Assembly: GCF_035083965.1 (NCBI RefSeq)
Contig: NC_089732.1
Span: 10,431,424 to 10,495,423, forward strand
Origin: Branchiostoma lanceolatum
Lineage: Eukaryota; Chordata; Leptocardii; Amphioxiformes; Branchiostomatidae
Direction: 5' to 3'
Length of the DNA stretch: 64,000 bases
In this document: piece after piece, positions 37,290 to 48,690 of the stretch
Layout: each line of letters begins with the position of its first letter
How positions within the stretch are numbered: the first letter of the stretch is position 1
Position numbers and translations under genes: made by a program
Notes under the pieces: model-generated
The model's input: only the letters and a program-made list of their open reading frames with translations
Databases searched by the model: none
Told to the model about the DNA's origin: nothing

Positions 37290-37672
37290 TCACTTCCGGG
37301 TTTCTCGACCCCACGCGAGCACTGCAGCCGGCATCTCGCCACAGCTTGCGTGAGTGTTCTCGATATTGGGGGCGATTTGTACAACGCCACTCGGCAGAGA
37401 GGTGGCCAGGAATGTTTGCCAGAGCATAGGCTATGTGTGATTGTGTATCGTTGCGGTACAGGGTATCTAGACGCGACTTTCACGCCACTTCGCCCTGTGG
37501 CCGGGCGATGTCGGCCATTGGGTACGGCCCATAGGTACAGGGTACGGCCCATAAGTCCGGGTACGGCCCATAATTTTACCGGGTACGGCCCATAAGTCCG
37601 GGTACGGCCCATAATTTTACCGGGTACGGCCCATAAGACCGGGTACGGCCCATAAGGAGTTTCATGGGGGTG
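37290..37672 (-). repeat. right terminal inverted repeat, 383 bp
   Basis: This is the reverse complement of 33880-34262. Every stretch I compared, including the seven-copy TATGGGCCGTACCC array, is identical. Identity ends at TCACTTCCGGG, beyond which the two insides differ. Confidence 0.9.
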
Positions 37673-37677
37673 TACAG
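37673..37677. repeat. right 5 bp target duplication (TACAG)
   Basis: TACAG directly follows the right inverted repeat and equals the left flank at 33875-33879. Confidence 0.65.
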
Positions 37678-37769
37678 GCAGTTCAGGGAATGTTTGCCTC
37701 GGAATGAGCAAATGTGCAACTAAAATGGTTCATTTCTAATAGATTCTTGAAATTCAATTAGTCGGGGTG

Positions 37770-38874
37770 AGCCTCAAGGTCAAGAACAAGAGCAGGAAAG
37801 AACTGGAGTAAAAACCCCATAAGAGCCCATCTCATTTCCCAAGTCGCGGAATGGCCAAATCTGGGAATGAGCGACGCTTCGTTAGCGAGATACGGGCCTT
37901 TTCGGAACGGGGGCTCCAAAATGGGGGTGTGATAGGGGATGAATTTCCGCTTTTTCAATTTTAGAAAAAGGACATTTTTCGACTTCATTGTTGTCAGAGT
38001 GTACTTCTTATGAACTCTATTCTATTCATACGTAATGCCACCGTGAAAATTGCCTTTATTCTCAAGTTATATGGCAAAACATGATCTGGACTGTTGCAGT
38101 TCGTGGTCAGGGCTTTGTAAAAGTGGACATTTAGGTGTGTTTACCATACCATACCATTACCATATGAATCATAACCAGCAGATGGTGGGAGGGAATCTCG
38201 TAGTTTTTGCTTGAAGATTTACCATATGCAGACAAAGTCCTTGGCTACTATTTGATAAACAAACCACAAAAAGTCTCAAAGAGTCATAAAACTTTAATCA
38301 TATTTCCTAGTACTCAATGTACGTACATGTGTATTGATCATTGCAACTAATATTGAACCGCCCTTTGATGTACCAGCTTCATAGGAAAACTACCATACGT
38401 ATAGCTATGACATGAATATCAAAGATTCTGTCTTCAAGCATTACACAGCTACGATTTTCCCTTCAACCATCTGCTTAGTTATGATTCATATGGTAATGTA
38501 AAATACACCGAAATGTTCACTTTTGCAAAGCTCTGGCCACGAACTGTAACCGCCCAGATGACGTTTTGACGTATAACTTGAGAATAAAGCAATTTTTGCG
38601 CGGAGGCATTGCATATGAATAGAATAGGGTTCATAAGAACTACATTGTGACAACAATGAAGCCGAAAAATGTCTTAAGTTTCCTTTTTCTGAAATTCAAA
38701 AAGCGTAAATTTCATCCCCTATCACACCCCCATTTTGGAGCCCCCGTTCCGAAAAGGCCCGTATCTCGCTAACGAAGCGTCGCTCATTCCCAGATTTGGT
38801 CATTCTGCGACTTGGGAAACGAGATGGGGTTTTAGGTCCCTTTCTTTCCTGCTCTTGTTCTTGACCTTGAGGCT
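37770..38874. mobile_element. 1.1 kb imperfect palindrome (fold-back element)
   Basis: The arms begin AGCCTCAAGGTCAAGAACAA on the left and end in its complement on the right. Pairing continues inward with roughly 80-90% identity past the TTCATCCCCTATCACACCCC block to CATATGAATCATAAC(C/T)A near the centre at about 38322. There is no coding capacity. It lies just 92 bp beyond the TIR element. A target duplication could not be defined. Confidence 0.8.
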
Positions 38875-39801
38875 TAGCCGTAACACATCAATACCAGGTA
38901 TAAATCATGGATAAACCGTTCTCGATATTTGTTTACTAATTATTAAAGATGCTTTACCAGAGGGACTAGAACGAACGGCCGAATATGGAGATTTTCTGTC
39001 ACATCTCTAGTTGCATATCAGGCACTTTGAAGATAAAAAATATAATAAGCTTCGAATCGATATGACCCCCTCTTCTGCTGTAAGCTACCGTATACAATTG
39101 CATGCAAATCCTGCACTGTGTAAACTTTCTTCTTTCCACTTAAGTACACGAACACATACACACATAGAAACAGTCGTTGTTGAGAAACTTTAATTTCTAT
39201 GACATAGCTACTAGGTTACAATATTTACTGTTTATTCAATCATAACTTCTCGACTGTAGCCATTCAGACGAGATCTGCATTTATTCATTTTGGAATGATC
39301 GTGAAGTTGGTAACAGTGTATGAACAACATAACTGGTTGCAATTTCCACCTCAGAGACAGCAGTCTTTATACAAATATCTGCTTCGGAATACATAATATG
39401 GCCGAGATAAAACAGCGCTCGCTATTCTAGGCAAGAAATCACATTCTATTGAATTCAATATTAATCAAAATCAATGTAATTCAGATTATTTAAAATCATT
39501 AAGGACAGTGTAAATCTATTAACGGTTGATAATCACAACAACAAGCTATGTCTTTACCTCCTGTGACTGACTATGCACCTGCCACGCTAACGTTATAATT
39601 TTTCCTAAGATCTTCATAAGATGTGACATTTTTTTTAAACTTTCAACTCTTGGATTATGAACAGAAGTGGGATTTGAGAAAGACAAACTTCTAGAAACAT
39701 GTTATAAGCAGCCTTGGTATCTGGGGTGAGGCTGAGTGGCCCCTTCTCTTCGGGCGAGGCTGAACTTGAACTTCTGCGTCAGTCGGCCCCAGCAAGAAGA
39801 A
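38875..39801. other. spacer, no gene recognised
   Basis: AT-rich sequence with only short open frames and no repeat structure I can define. Confidence 0.5.
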
Positions 39802-39922
39802 GATGCCAGCCCTTGTATGGGTTCGGACAGGCTCAGCTACCGGCCCTTCAAACCGCTCCTAGATCCTGCGGTTTGCAGTGCCGGTAGCTGAGCCTGTCCG
39901 AACCCATACCAGGGCTGGCATC
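39802..39922. mobile_element. 121 bp hairpin element
   Basis: GATGCCAGCCCT...ATGGGTTCGGACAGGCTCAGCTACCGG pairs with CCGGTAGCTGAGCCTGTCCG...AGGGCTGGCATC. The arms are about 42 bp and almost perfect around a loop of about 35 bases. This is a typical small MITE-like fold-back. Confidence 0.75.
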
Positions 39923-40244
39923 AGCTTGACGACAAACTAAAGAAAACGTCACGGTTAATACCCATCAAGATTTTTGCTCCGTAACCTTTGACCTTTTTAT
40001 TACATGTGGCGATTTATTCTGAAATAACGTCAAAGTACGTCAGTTATCCAGCTCATCTTCACGTGTCAGTGAGGACCTCTAGCGATTTATTTGATAACTG
40101 CTGCTGTTTGTTACTGTTTTCGTGCCATGATAAATTTTTAGCCGTTAGTCGGCACTTCTGAGCCGTATGCAAAATGTAGCGTGTCATTCGTATCATTACC
40201 GTCGCCGATAAGGTTATAACAGTTCACCAGGTTGTATTATTTCA

Positions 40245-40375
40245 GCCAGTAGGTACCCATGTGAGTAATGAGGCTGTTGTAACGCACTCGAGGCACCTCC
40301 TCGAACACGGGACCCCCATTTTTCGTCTCTTCCGAAAGACGGTGCAGCTCCGACAAGGATACCCATGCATAGGGT
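40245..40375 (-). repeat. dispersed repeat family R1, copy 3
   Basis: On the minus strand it shows GTCTTTCGGAAGAGACGAAA, then CCCGTGTTCGAGGAGGTGCC, matching the order of blocks at 8150-8270. It is followed directly by a GTTT microsatellite. Confidence 0.5.
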
Positions 40376-40378
40376 AAC

Positions 40379-40424
40379 GTTTGTTTGTTTGTTTGTTTGT
40401 TTGTTTGTTTGTTTGTTTGTTTGT
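40379..40424. repeat. GTTT tetranucleotide microsatellite
   Basis: About 11 uninterrupted GTTT/TTTG units are seen directly. Confidence 0.95.
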
Positions 40425-40427
40425 AAC

Positions 40428-40567
40428 GACCAGCATAACTCGAGAAGGTTTGGATGGATTGTCTTGATATTTGGTTGGTGGGTAGGTCTTGATGAGACTT
40501 GGAAATGATTAGATTTTGGGTCCCCTAGCGGCTTGGGTCCCCTAGCGGCTTGGGTCCCCTAGCGGCT
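40428..40567. repeat. dispersed repeat family R2, copy 1, ending in three 17 bp tandem units
   Basis: GACCAGCATAACTCGAGAAG through GGAAATGATTAGATTTTGGG matches 56798-56898 at about 90% identity. At its end TGGGTCCCCTAGCGGCT is repeated exactly three times (40517-40567). Both copies abut a microsatellite (GTTT here, TG at 56.76 kb), suggesting that this family targets or spawns such tracts. Confidence 0.7.
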
Positions 40568-40696
40568 TGATGGATCTAAGTGCCGATAGGATATATCTGA
40601 ATGTCTTATATGATTCTGAGCGTACACTGAGCTAATTAATGGCCCGTTTACACTTAGTACTTGTGTATATATTAAAGTCAGTATGTACGGGGTACC

Positions 40697-41756
40697 CGAC
40701 CTGTAGCGTATGTAATCCGACCTGTAGCGTATGTACCCCGACCTGTAGCGTATGTACCCGACATGTTAGCGTATATACCCCGACCTGTAGCGTATGTACC
40801 CCGACCAGTAGCGTATGTACTCCGACCTGTAGCGTATGTACCCCGACTTGTAGCGTATGTACCGCGACCTGTAGCGTATGTACCCCAACCTGTAGCGTAT
40901 GTACCCTGACCTGTAGCGTATGTACCCCGATCGGTAGCGTATCTACCCCAACTTGTAGCGTATGTACCCCGACCTGTAGCGTATGTACCCCGACCTGTAG
41001 CGTATGTACCCCGACCAGTAGCGTATGTACTCCGACCTGTAGCGTATGTACCCCGACTTGTAGCGTATGTACCGCGACCTGTAGCGTATGTACCGCGACC
41101 TGTAGCGTATGTACCCCAACTTGTAGCGTATGTACCCCGACCTGTAGCGTATGTATCCCGACTTGTAGCGTATGTATCCCGACCTGTAGCGTATGTACCC
41201 CGACCTGTAGCGTATGTACCCCGACCTGTAGCGTATGTACCCCGATCGGTAGCGTATGTACCCCGACCAGTAGCGTATGTACCCCGACCTGTAGCGTATG
41301 TACCCCGACTTGTAGCGTATGTACCCCGACCTGTAGCGTACGTACCCCGACCTGTAGCGTATGTACCCCGACTTGTAGCGTATGTACCCCGACCTGTAGC
41401 GTATGTACCCCGACTTGTAGCGTATGTACCCCGACTTGTAGCGTATGTACCCCGACTTGTAGCGTATGTACCCCGACTTGTAGCGTATGTACCCCAACCT
41501 GTAGCGTATGTACCCCGACCTGTATGTAGCGTATGTAGCCAGACCTGTAGCATATGTACCCCAAACTGTAGCGCATGTACCCCGACCAGTAGCGTATGTA
41601 CCCCAACTTGTAGCGTATGTACTCCGACCGGTAGCGTATGTACCCCGACCTGAGCGTATGTACCCCGACCTGTAGCGTATGTACTCCGACCTGTAGCGTA
41701 TGTACCCCAACTTGTAGCGTATGTACCCCGACCTGTAGCGTATGTACCCTAACCTT
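40697..41756. repeat. 21 bp minisatellite, about 50 copies
   Basis: The consensus unit is TGTAGCGTATGTACCCCGACC with recurrent variants (CTTG, CCAG, TCGG, ACTCC, ACCGC). Because 21 is divisible by three and the unit lacks stops in several frames, both strands show long false frames (up to 380 codons, heptapeptides such as VHTLQVG). Variant order repeats at a larger scale: the string starting GACCAGTAGCGT at 40803 recurs at about 41012. No start or splice context supports coding. Confidence 0.95.
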
Positions 41757-42640
41757 GGCGACCAGGACATTCATACAATCATTCGCACATTCAGTTTAAT
41801 GTATTCAACTATAGAGAGCAAACGTAAACTGTCTGGGTTCAAATCGTGTCTTTAGTAGCAGTTGTCGACGAAGCATAAGATCGTCAAGTGTACAGCTATG
41901 CCACTCTGGCATTTTGAAACATTATCTCGAAATTTACATGAAAACAATATTTCACAATGTTTGTACTCTATACCTCTAGAACTAACAATGTGTAATACTA
42001 CAAACATCTATACACCACAAGTAGCATAAATACAATAGTTCACAATATTTCTATTAGTACCCTAGCCCTAAGACTACAAAACTGTAAAGTTAACCTAACC
42101 TGTCATAAATACTAGCTAAAATACAACAACTACAGTCTCCATGCATAGAAGCCCCATTTATGAAGAATTAAGAAAACTATTTTGGGTCAGCTCAAAAGGC
42201 TTAGGCTTAGGAGTATGTGCTGAGGGTTAGTCAAAAGAGTAAATGTTAGTGTTAGTGTGAGCCTTTACCCAAGCCTTTTAAGCATGGCTAGCTTCAAAGG
42301 AGCTGAAATAATTTTCATGGGAGTTCTGTACACAAGACTTTAAGCCATAGACTAGTCTAAGCTACTTCAACCTAAGCTAACAAAGTCCAGGCTACCATAG
42401 TCTTAACTACTAGAGTCTAAGCTATCTCTGTCTATTGACTTCTATGTAATGCCACAAAGAAGAATCACTGCCGGAAGTTCTTCACAGCGCCGTTGCCTCT
42501 GTGCCAAGTCCCGAAGATGTCTTCTCCTTCACACGCCGGATCACAAGTCCCGAAGTTGTCTGGTCACTTCCAGGTCGCCGAGGTCTGCATGTGTCTGGTT
42601 AAGGATCATTTTGGTGCAAAATATCCATTTAAAGGGTTCG
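41757..42640. other. spacer between arrays, no gene recognised
   Basis: This stretch is rich in CTA, TAG and AAGC(C/T)TA runs, for example many TAAGCTA-like and CCTAAGC words near 42330-42430, which suggests old tandem decay. No open frame of interest. Confidence 0.45.
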
Positions 42641-44460
42641 TCTTATATCTGGAAGAAAAGCAACAGGTACACACAGACACACCTGTGGAGAAAAAGACAC
42701 AAGCACACATATCTTCATTCTGAAAGAAAAGCAACAGAAACACACAGACAGACCTGTGGAGAAAAAGACACAAGCACACATATCTTCAATCTGAAAGAAA
42801 AGCAGCACACAGACAAACCTGTGGAGAAAAGTCACAAGCACACATGTCTTCTATCTGAAAGAAAAAGCAACAGAAACACACAGACAAACCTGTGGAGAAA
42901 AAGACACAAGCACACATATCTTCAATCTGGAAGAAAAAGCAACAGAAACACACAGACAGACAAACCTGTGTAGAAAAAGACACAAGCACACATGTTTTCT
43001 TCTGAAAGAAAAGCAACAAAACTCACAGACAGACCTGTGGAGAAAAAGACACAAGCACACATATCTTCACTCTGGAAGAAAAGCAACAGAAACACACACA
43101 CAGACAGACAAACCTGTGGAGGAAAAGACACAAGCACACATATTTTCACTCTGAAATAAAAGCAACAGAAACACACAGACAGACAAACCTGTGGAGAAAA
43201 AGACACAAGCACACATATCTTCAATCTGGAAGAAAAAGCAACAGAAACACACAGACAAACCTGTGGAGAAAAAGACAAGCACACATATCTTCAATCTGGA
43301 ATGAAAGGAACAGAAACACACACACAGACAGACAAACCTATGGAGAAAAAGACACAAGCACACATATCTTCAATCTGAAAGAAAGGCAACAGAAACACAG
43401 ACAAATCTGTAAAAAAAGTCACAAGCACACATATCTTCAATCTGAAAGAACGGCAACAGAAACACAGACTAATCTGTAAAAAAAAGTCACAAGCACACAT
43501 ATCTTCAATCTGAAAGAACGGCAACAGAAACACAGACAGACAGACCTGTGGAGAAAAAGACACAAGCACACATATCTTCAATCTGGAAGGAAAGGAACAG
43601 AAACACACACACAGACAGACAAACCTATGGAGAAAAAAGACAAGCACACATATCTTCAATCTGGAAAAAAAGCAACAGAAACACACACACAGACCTGGGG
43701 AGAAAAAAACACCAGCACACATATCTTCAATCTGAAACAAAGGCAACAGAAACAGACAGACAAACCTGTGGAGAAAAAAAGACACAAGCACACATATCTT
43801 CAATCTGGAAGAAAAATAACAGAAGCACACGCACACACAGACAAACCTATGGAGAAAAAGACACAAGCACACATTTCTTCAATCTGGAAGGAAAGGAACA
43901 GAAACACACACACAGACAGACAAACCTGTGGAGAAAAAGACCAGGCACACATATTTTCAATCTGAAAGAACGGCAACAGAAACACACAGACAAACCTGTA
44001 GAGAAAAATACACAAGCACACATATCTTCAATCTGGAAGGAAATGACAGAAGCACACAGACAGTCAAACCTGTGGAGAAAAAGACACAAGCACACATTTT
44101 TTTCCTTCTGGAAGAAAAGCAACAGAAACACACACACACTCAGACATGTTGAGAAAAAGACACAATCACACATATCTTCACTCTGGAAGAAAAGCAACAA
44201 CACACAGACAGACAAACCTGTGGAGAAAAAGACACAACACACATGTCTTCACTCTGGAAGAAAAGCAACAACACACAGACAGACAAACCTGTGGAGAAAA
44301 AGACACAAGCACACATATCTTCACTCTGGAAGAAAAGCCACAACACACAGACAGACGAACCTGTGGAGAAAAAGACACAAGAACGCATATCTTCACTCTG
44401 GAAGGAAAGCAACAGAAACACTCACACAGACAGAAGGACTTGTTGAGAAAAGACAACCAC
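42640..44460. repeat. tandem array of 64-76 bp units, block 1 (about 25 copies)
   Basis: The core is ACCTGTGGAGAAAAAGACAC, then AAGCACACATATCTTC, then (A/C)(A/T)CTGGAAGAAAAGCAACAG and a variable (ACACACAGACAGACAA) stretch. Starts of AAGCACACA at about 42700, 42771, 42835, 42907 and 42983 show unit lengths varying by expansion of the CA/GACA part. Open frames such as 43548-44471 are repeat by-products. Confidence 0.9.
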
Positions 44461-44764
44461 AGATATCCTGATTTTTGTATTATTCATTAATTATTATTCA
44501 TTTATTATTATCTATCGATTATTTTTTATTGATTATTATCTATCGATTATTTTTTATTGATTATCTATCAATTATTTTTGTTGATTATTATCTATCGATT
44601 ATTATTGATTGATTATTGTTTATTGATATCTATATTAATATTAATATGAATATTTAATGATATTTATTATTGATATTAATTATTTACTATTCACCATTCA
44701 CTATTTTTTATTTATTTATTTATTTACTTACTTATCTACTCATTTATCTTTTTTTTTTTTTCAT
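44461..44764. repeat. AT-rich low-complexity block between two array blocks
   Basis: Runs of ATTATT, TATCGATTATT and ATTTATTT dominate. It splits two blocks of the same array, so it is an insertion into, or local replacement of, array DNA. Confidence 0.8.
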
Positions 44765-45962
44765 TCTGGAAGGAAAGGCAACAAAAACACACAGACCTGT
44801 AGATAACAGAGAAGCACACATATCTTCGAATTCCTTTCTGAAGAAAAGCAACAGAAACACACAGACCTAGTTGAGATAAGACAAGCAGTAATATCTTCCT
44901 TCTGGGAGAAAAGTGAACAGATTCACACACACAGACAAACCTGTAGAGAAAAAAGACACAAGCACACATAGCTTTATTCTGGAAGAAAAGCCCAGACAGA
45001 CAGACAAACCTGTGGAGAAACAGACAAGAACACATATCTTCATTCTGGAAGGAAAAGCAGCAGAAACACACAGACAAACCTGTGGAGAAATAGACAAGAA
45101 CACATATCTTCATTCTGGAAGGAAAAGCAACTGAAACACTCAGACAGACAAACCTGTGGAGAAATAGACACTAGAACACAATATCTTCATATCATTCTGG
45201 AAGGAAAAGCAACTGAAACACTCAGACAGACAAACCTGTGGAGAAATAGACACTAGAACACAATATCTTCATATCATTCTGGAAGGAAAAGCAACTGAAA
45301 CACTCAGACAGACAAACCTGTGGAGAAATAGACACTAGAACACAATATCTTCATATCATTCTGGAAGGAAAAGCAACTGAAACACTCAGACAGACAAACC
45401 GGTGGAGAAATAGACACCAGAACACAATATCTTCATATCATTTTGGAAGGAAAAGCAACTAAAACACACAGACAGACAAACCTGTGGAGAAATAGACAAG
45501 AACACATCTTCATTCTGGAAGGAAAAGCAACAGAAACACACACACAGACAGACAGACAGACCTGTGGAGAAATAGACACCAGAACACAATATCTTCATTC
45601 TGGAAGGAAAGGAAAAGAAACACACAGACAGACAAACCTGTGGAGAAACAGACAAGAACGCATATCTTAAATTTGGAAGGAAAAGAAACAGAAACACACA
45701 GAAAAACCTGTGGAGAACAGACAAGAACGCATATCTTAAATCTGGAAGGAAAAGAAACAGAAACACACAGACGAATCTGTGGAAAACAGACAAGAACACA
45801 TACCTTCAATCTGGAAGAAAAGCAACAGAAACACACAGACAGACAGACCTGTGGAGAAAACGACAAGAACACATATCTTCACTCTGGAAGAAAAGTAACA
45901 AACACACAGACAAACCTGTGGAGAGAAAGACAAGAACACAGATCTTTATTCTGGAAGAAACA
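44765..45962. repeat. tandem array of related units, block 2 (about 16 copies)
   Basis: The same core as block 1 occurs with variant units, including a homogeneous sub-array of about 91 bp units at about 45130-45440 in which GACACTAGAACACAATATC and TTCATATCATTCTGGAAGG recur. This shows local homogenisation separate from block 1. Confidence 0.88.
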
Positions 45963-47405
45963 TGGCTTGTATCTTAAGTCGGTATCTGCCTTCAAACACA
46001 GCTAACATCTTAAGTCGGTATCTGCCTGCAAACTAACATAGCTAACATCTTAAGACGGCACCTGCCTTCAAACAGACATAGCTAACATCTTAAGGCGGTA
46101 TCTGCCTTCAAACAGACATAGCTAATATCTTAAGACGGTACCTGCCTTCAAAGAGACATAGCTAATATCTTAAGACGGTACCTGCCTTCAAACAGACATA
46201 GCTAACATCTTAAGACGGTACCTGCCTTCAAAGAGACATAGCTAATATCTTAAGACGGTACCTGCCTTCAAACAAACATAGCTAACATCTTAAGAAGGTA
46301 CCTGCCTTCAAACAGACATAGCTAACATCTTCAGACGGTATCAAACAGACATAGCTAACATCTTAAGACGGTATCTGCCTTCAAACATAGCTGACATCTT
46401 AAGTCGGTATCTGCCTTTGCATGTAGCTAACATCTTAAGTCCGTAAGTCCGTATCTGCATTCAAACAAGCATAGCTTACATCTTAACAGACGGTATCAAA
46501 CAGACATAGCTAACATCTTAAGACGGTATCTGCCGTCAAACAGACATAGGTAACATCTTAAGACGGTATCTGCCTTCAAACAAACATAGCTAACATCTGA
46601 GACGGTATCAAACAGACATAGCTAACATCTTAAGACGGTACCTGCCTTCATACAAACATAGCTAACATCTTAAGAAGGTACTTGCCTTCAAACAGACATA
46701 GCTAACATCTTCAGACGGTATCAAACAGACATAGCTAACATCTTAAGACGGTATCTGCCTTCAAACATAACTGACATCTTAAGTCGGTATCTGCCTTTGC
46801 ATGTAGCTAACATCTTAAGTCCGTACCTGCAGTCAAACAAGCATAGCTTACATCTTAACGGACGGTATCAAACAGACATAGCTAACATCTAAAGACGGTA
46901 TCTGCCGTCAAACAGACATAGCTAACATCTTAAGGCGGTATCTGCCTTCAAACAGACATAGCTATCATCTGAGACGGTATCAAACAGACATAGCTAACAT
47001 CTTAAGACGGTATCTGCCTTTGGATGTAGCTAAGTCCGTATCTGTATTTAAACAAGCATAGCCGACATCTTAAGACGGGATCAACAGACACAGCTAACAT
47101 CTTAAGACGGTATCTGCCTTCAGACATAGCTAACATAAAGCCGATATCTGCCTTCATACAGACATAGCTTACATCTTAAGACGGTATCAAACAGACGAAG
47201 CTAACATCTTAAGTCACTATCTGTGTTCAGACGTAGCTAACATTTTGAGTCGGTATCTGCCTTTAAACAGCTATAGCTAACATCTTAAGCGGTAGCTTAG
47301 GGGTTAAGACGGTATCTGGCTTCAAACAGACGTAGCCAACATCTTAATACAGTATCTGCCATTTAAACAAGGAACAACACTTTAAGACGGTATCTGCCTT
47401 CACAT
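45963..47405. repeat. tandem array of about 39 bp units (about 35 copies)
   Basis: The unit is ACATAGCTAACATCTTAAGA followed by CGGTA(C/T)CTGCCTTCAAACAG. A shorter form lacking CTGCCTTC is interspersed. A compound segment of several hundred bp recurs (around 46320-46560 and 46690-46920, including TTTGCATGTAGCTAAC), indicating higher-order duplication. Confidence 0.92.
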
Positions 47406-48690
47406 CCGTTTGAATCGTTGAATCAGTCTGAGGTAATCGGTGCAGGACAATAGTCTGCTGTGCGGCTGTGAATCATAGTGACAAGTGGTTTCGCTCCACC
47501 ACGGCTACTAGACTCGCCACAAGACTAACAACCAAAACCCTACTTGGCACAATAGTGCCTGAATAACGACCTCACCATAAGGGCCACAGATTAGGCCCCC
47601 ATCCTCAAGCTAATCACTAAAAGCTAATCCTATGCCGACTGTACGCCACACCCCTGAAAGCACGAGTGAAAGCACCCCCGTACGGCAACCAGGGAGTCGT
47701 CCTCATCCCACCATGGACGATCCGCTCAGGTGCCACACGCAACCTAGAAGGTTCCCTTTCCTCGGCAGTTTTCAGCGGTCACAATGGTCCAAAACTGCAG
47801 CTTCGAAGAGGAATAGGATCCCTGGTCACCCCCATACTGATTGCTCAGTACTGCCGCTCGAATGCCTAGGTGACCGACAGTGGTGCACAAGCAGTTGACA
47901 ACCGCACGGCGGACGAGCCGAAGCCGCCCAGTGTAACGTCGCCTTCACACGTTCCCACAAGTCACATCGGAGTCTCTCCGCACCCTACACCCCTGCCACC
48001 TCGACACTCCCCGGTACAGTGAGGCCGTGAGCTACAACTATTTCAATGTTTCATATTTAATACCCTAACGGAGTGTACCAGTGAGGACGTCGTGATGGAA
48101 CGGAAACGCCCGCATCAGTGTGTAGCCAACCCACGTGTGACAAGGGGCCCATGACCGCACCAGCAAATCAGCCTGATACCGCCTGCCGCGGAGGGCCAGC
48201 CCTCGCGCGACCACGTGGGGTACCATCCTCACAGACTGCCTGGCTTTGTGACCACCACTGCCCTCGGCGCGATAAGTCAGGGTTCAACACAAGGTATCAC
48301 ACAAGGACAGACTTTTCATTGACTGGCTGAACGATAATAATGTGGGCTATGAGATCCGGTATCGCCTGCAGATGCTGGGACCCATCAACTTCCACTGCCT
48401 ACAAGACGTAGTCTTGGACACCCCGGCGGTTACCCGGAAGGCCTGACCCGAAGTCACCCTGCCTGTGGAACTTTCGCCCGTATTATCGTTCCGATCGCAC
48501 GTACCACACCAAGCCAGTACTAGAACTCGCTGTCCCGCGGACTCTCACCATCTAACAGGGGTTAAACGCACAGTATGCTAACAACAGCCTAACCGTCTAT
48601 CCAGTTTTGGAGCACCACTTATTTCCGGGCGCTCACTGATGGCCAATGCACAGCAAGTTACCGCACCTGTTACCGCAGATGGATTATTTC
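47406..48690. other. GC-richer spacer inside the satellite zone, no gene recognised
   Basis: Composition changes sharply to about 55% GC with many CCAC/CACCC words. The open frames (47632-47898, 48118-48330) lack domains and splice context. No tandem unit is visible. It could be the remnant of a larger element. Confidence 0.45.

Larger units (their letters stand above)
33880..37672. mobile_element. 3.79 kb TIR element carrying two convergent spliced genes
   Basis: The unit is bounded by 383 bp inverted repeats that appear identical base for base over the stretches I compared, with ends CACCCCCATGAAACTCC. TACAG lies directly outside each end. Inside are a + strand two-exon gene (34695-35586) and a - strand two-exon C2H2 gene (36869-35819), pointing at each other, each starting a few hundred bp inside its own repeat. 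No transposase, integrase or RAG-like domain is visible. A CAC start plus a 5 bp duplication recalls the Transib/RAG superfamily, but the first seven bases CACCCCC do not fit the usual heptamer. The alternative is two inverted copies of a 383 bp repeat, but then each copy should carry its own flanking duplication. Confidence 0.7.

Noticed and set aside
33880-37672. Calling the TIR element a RAG/Transib transposon outright
   Set aside because: Only the CAC start, the 5 bp duplication and the convergent genes fit; the heptamer differs and no RAG-like catalytic domain is visible.
40632-41774. 380-, 296-, 291- and 275-codon overlapping frames
   Set aside because: Products of a 21 bp repeat whose length is divisible by three; frames overlap on both strands.
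42449-46005. Many overlapping frames on both strands, including a 307-codon one, with phrases resembling HTGEK finger linkers
   Set aside because: Caused by the 64-76 bp array. There are no paired Cys and His at finger spacing, so not decayed zinc fingers on present evidence.
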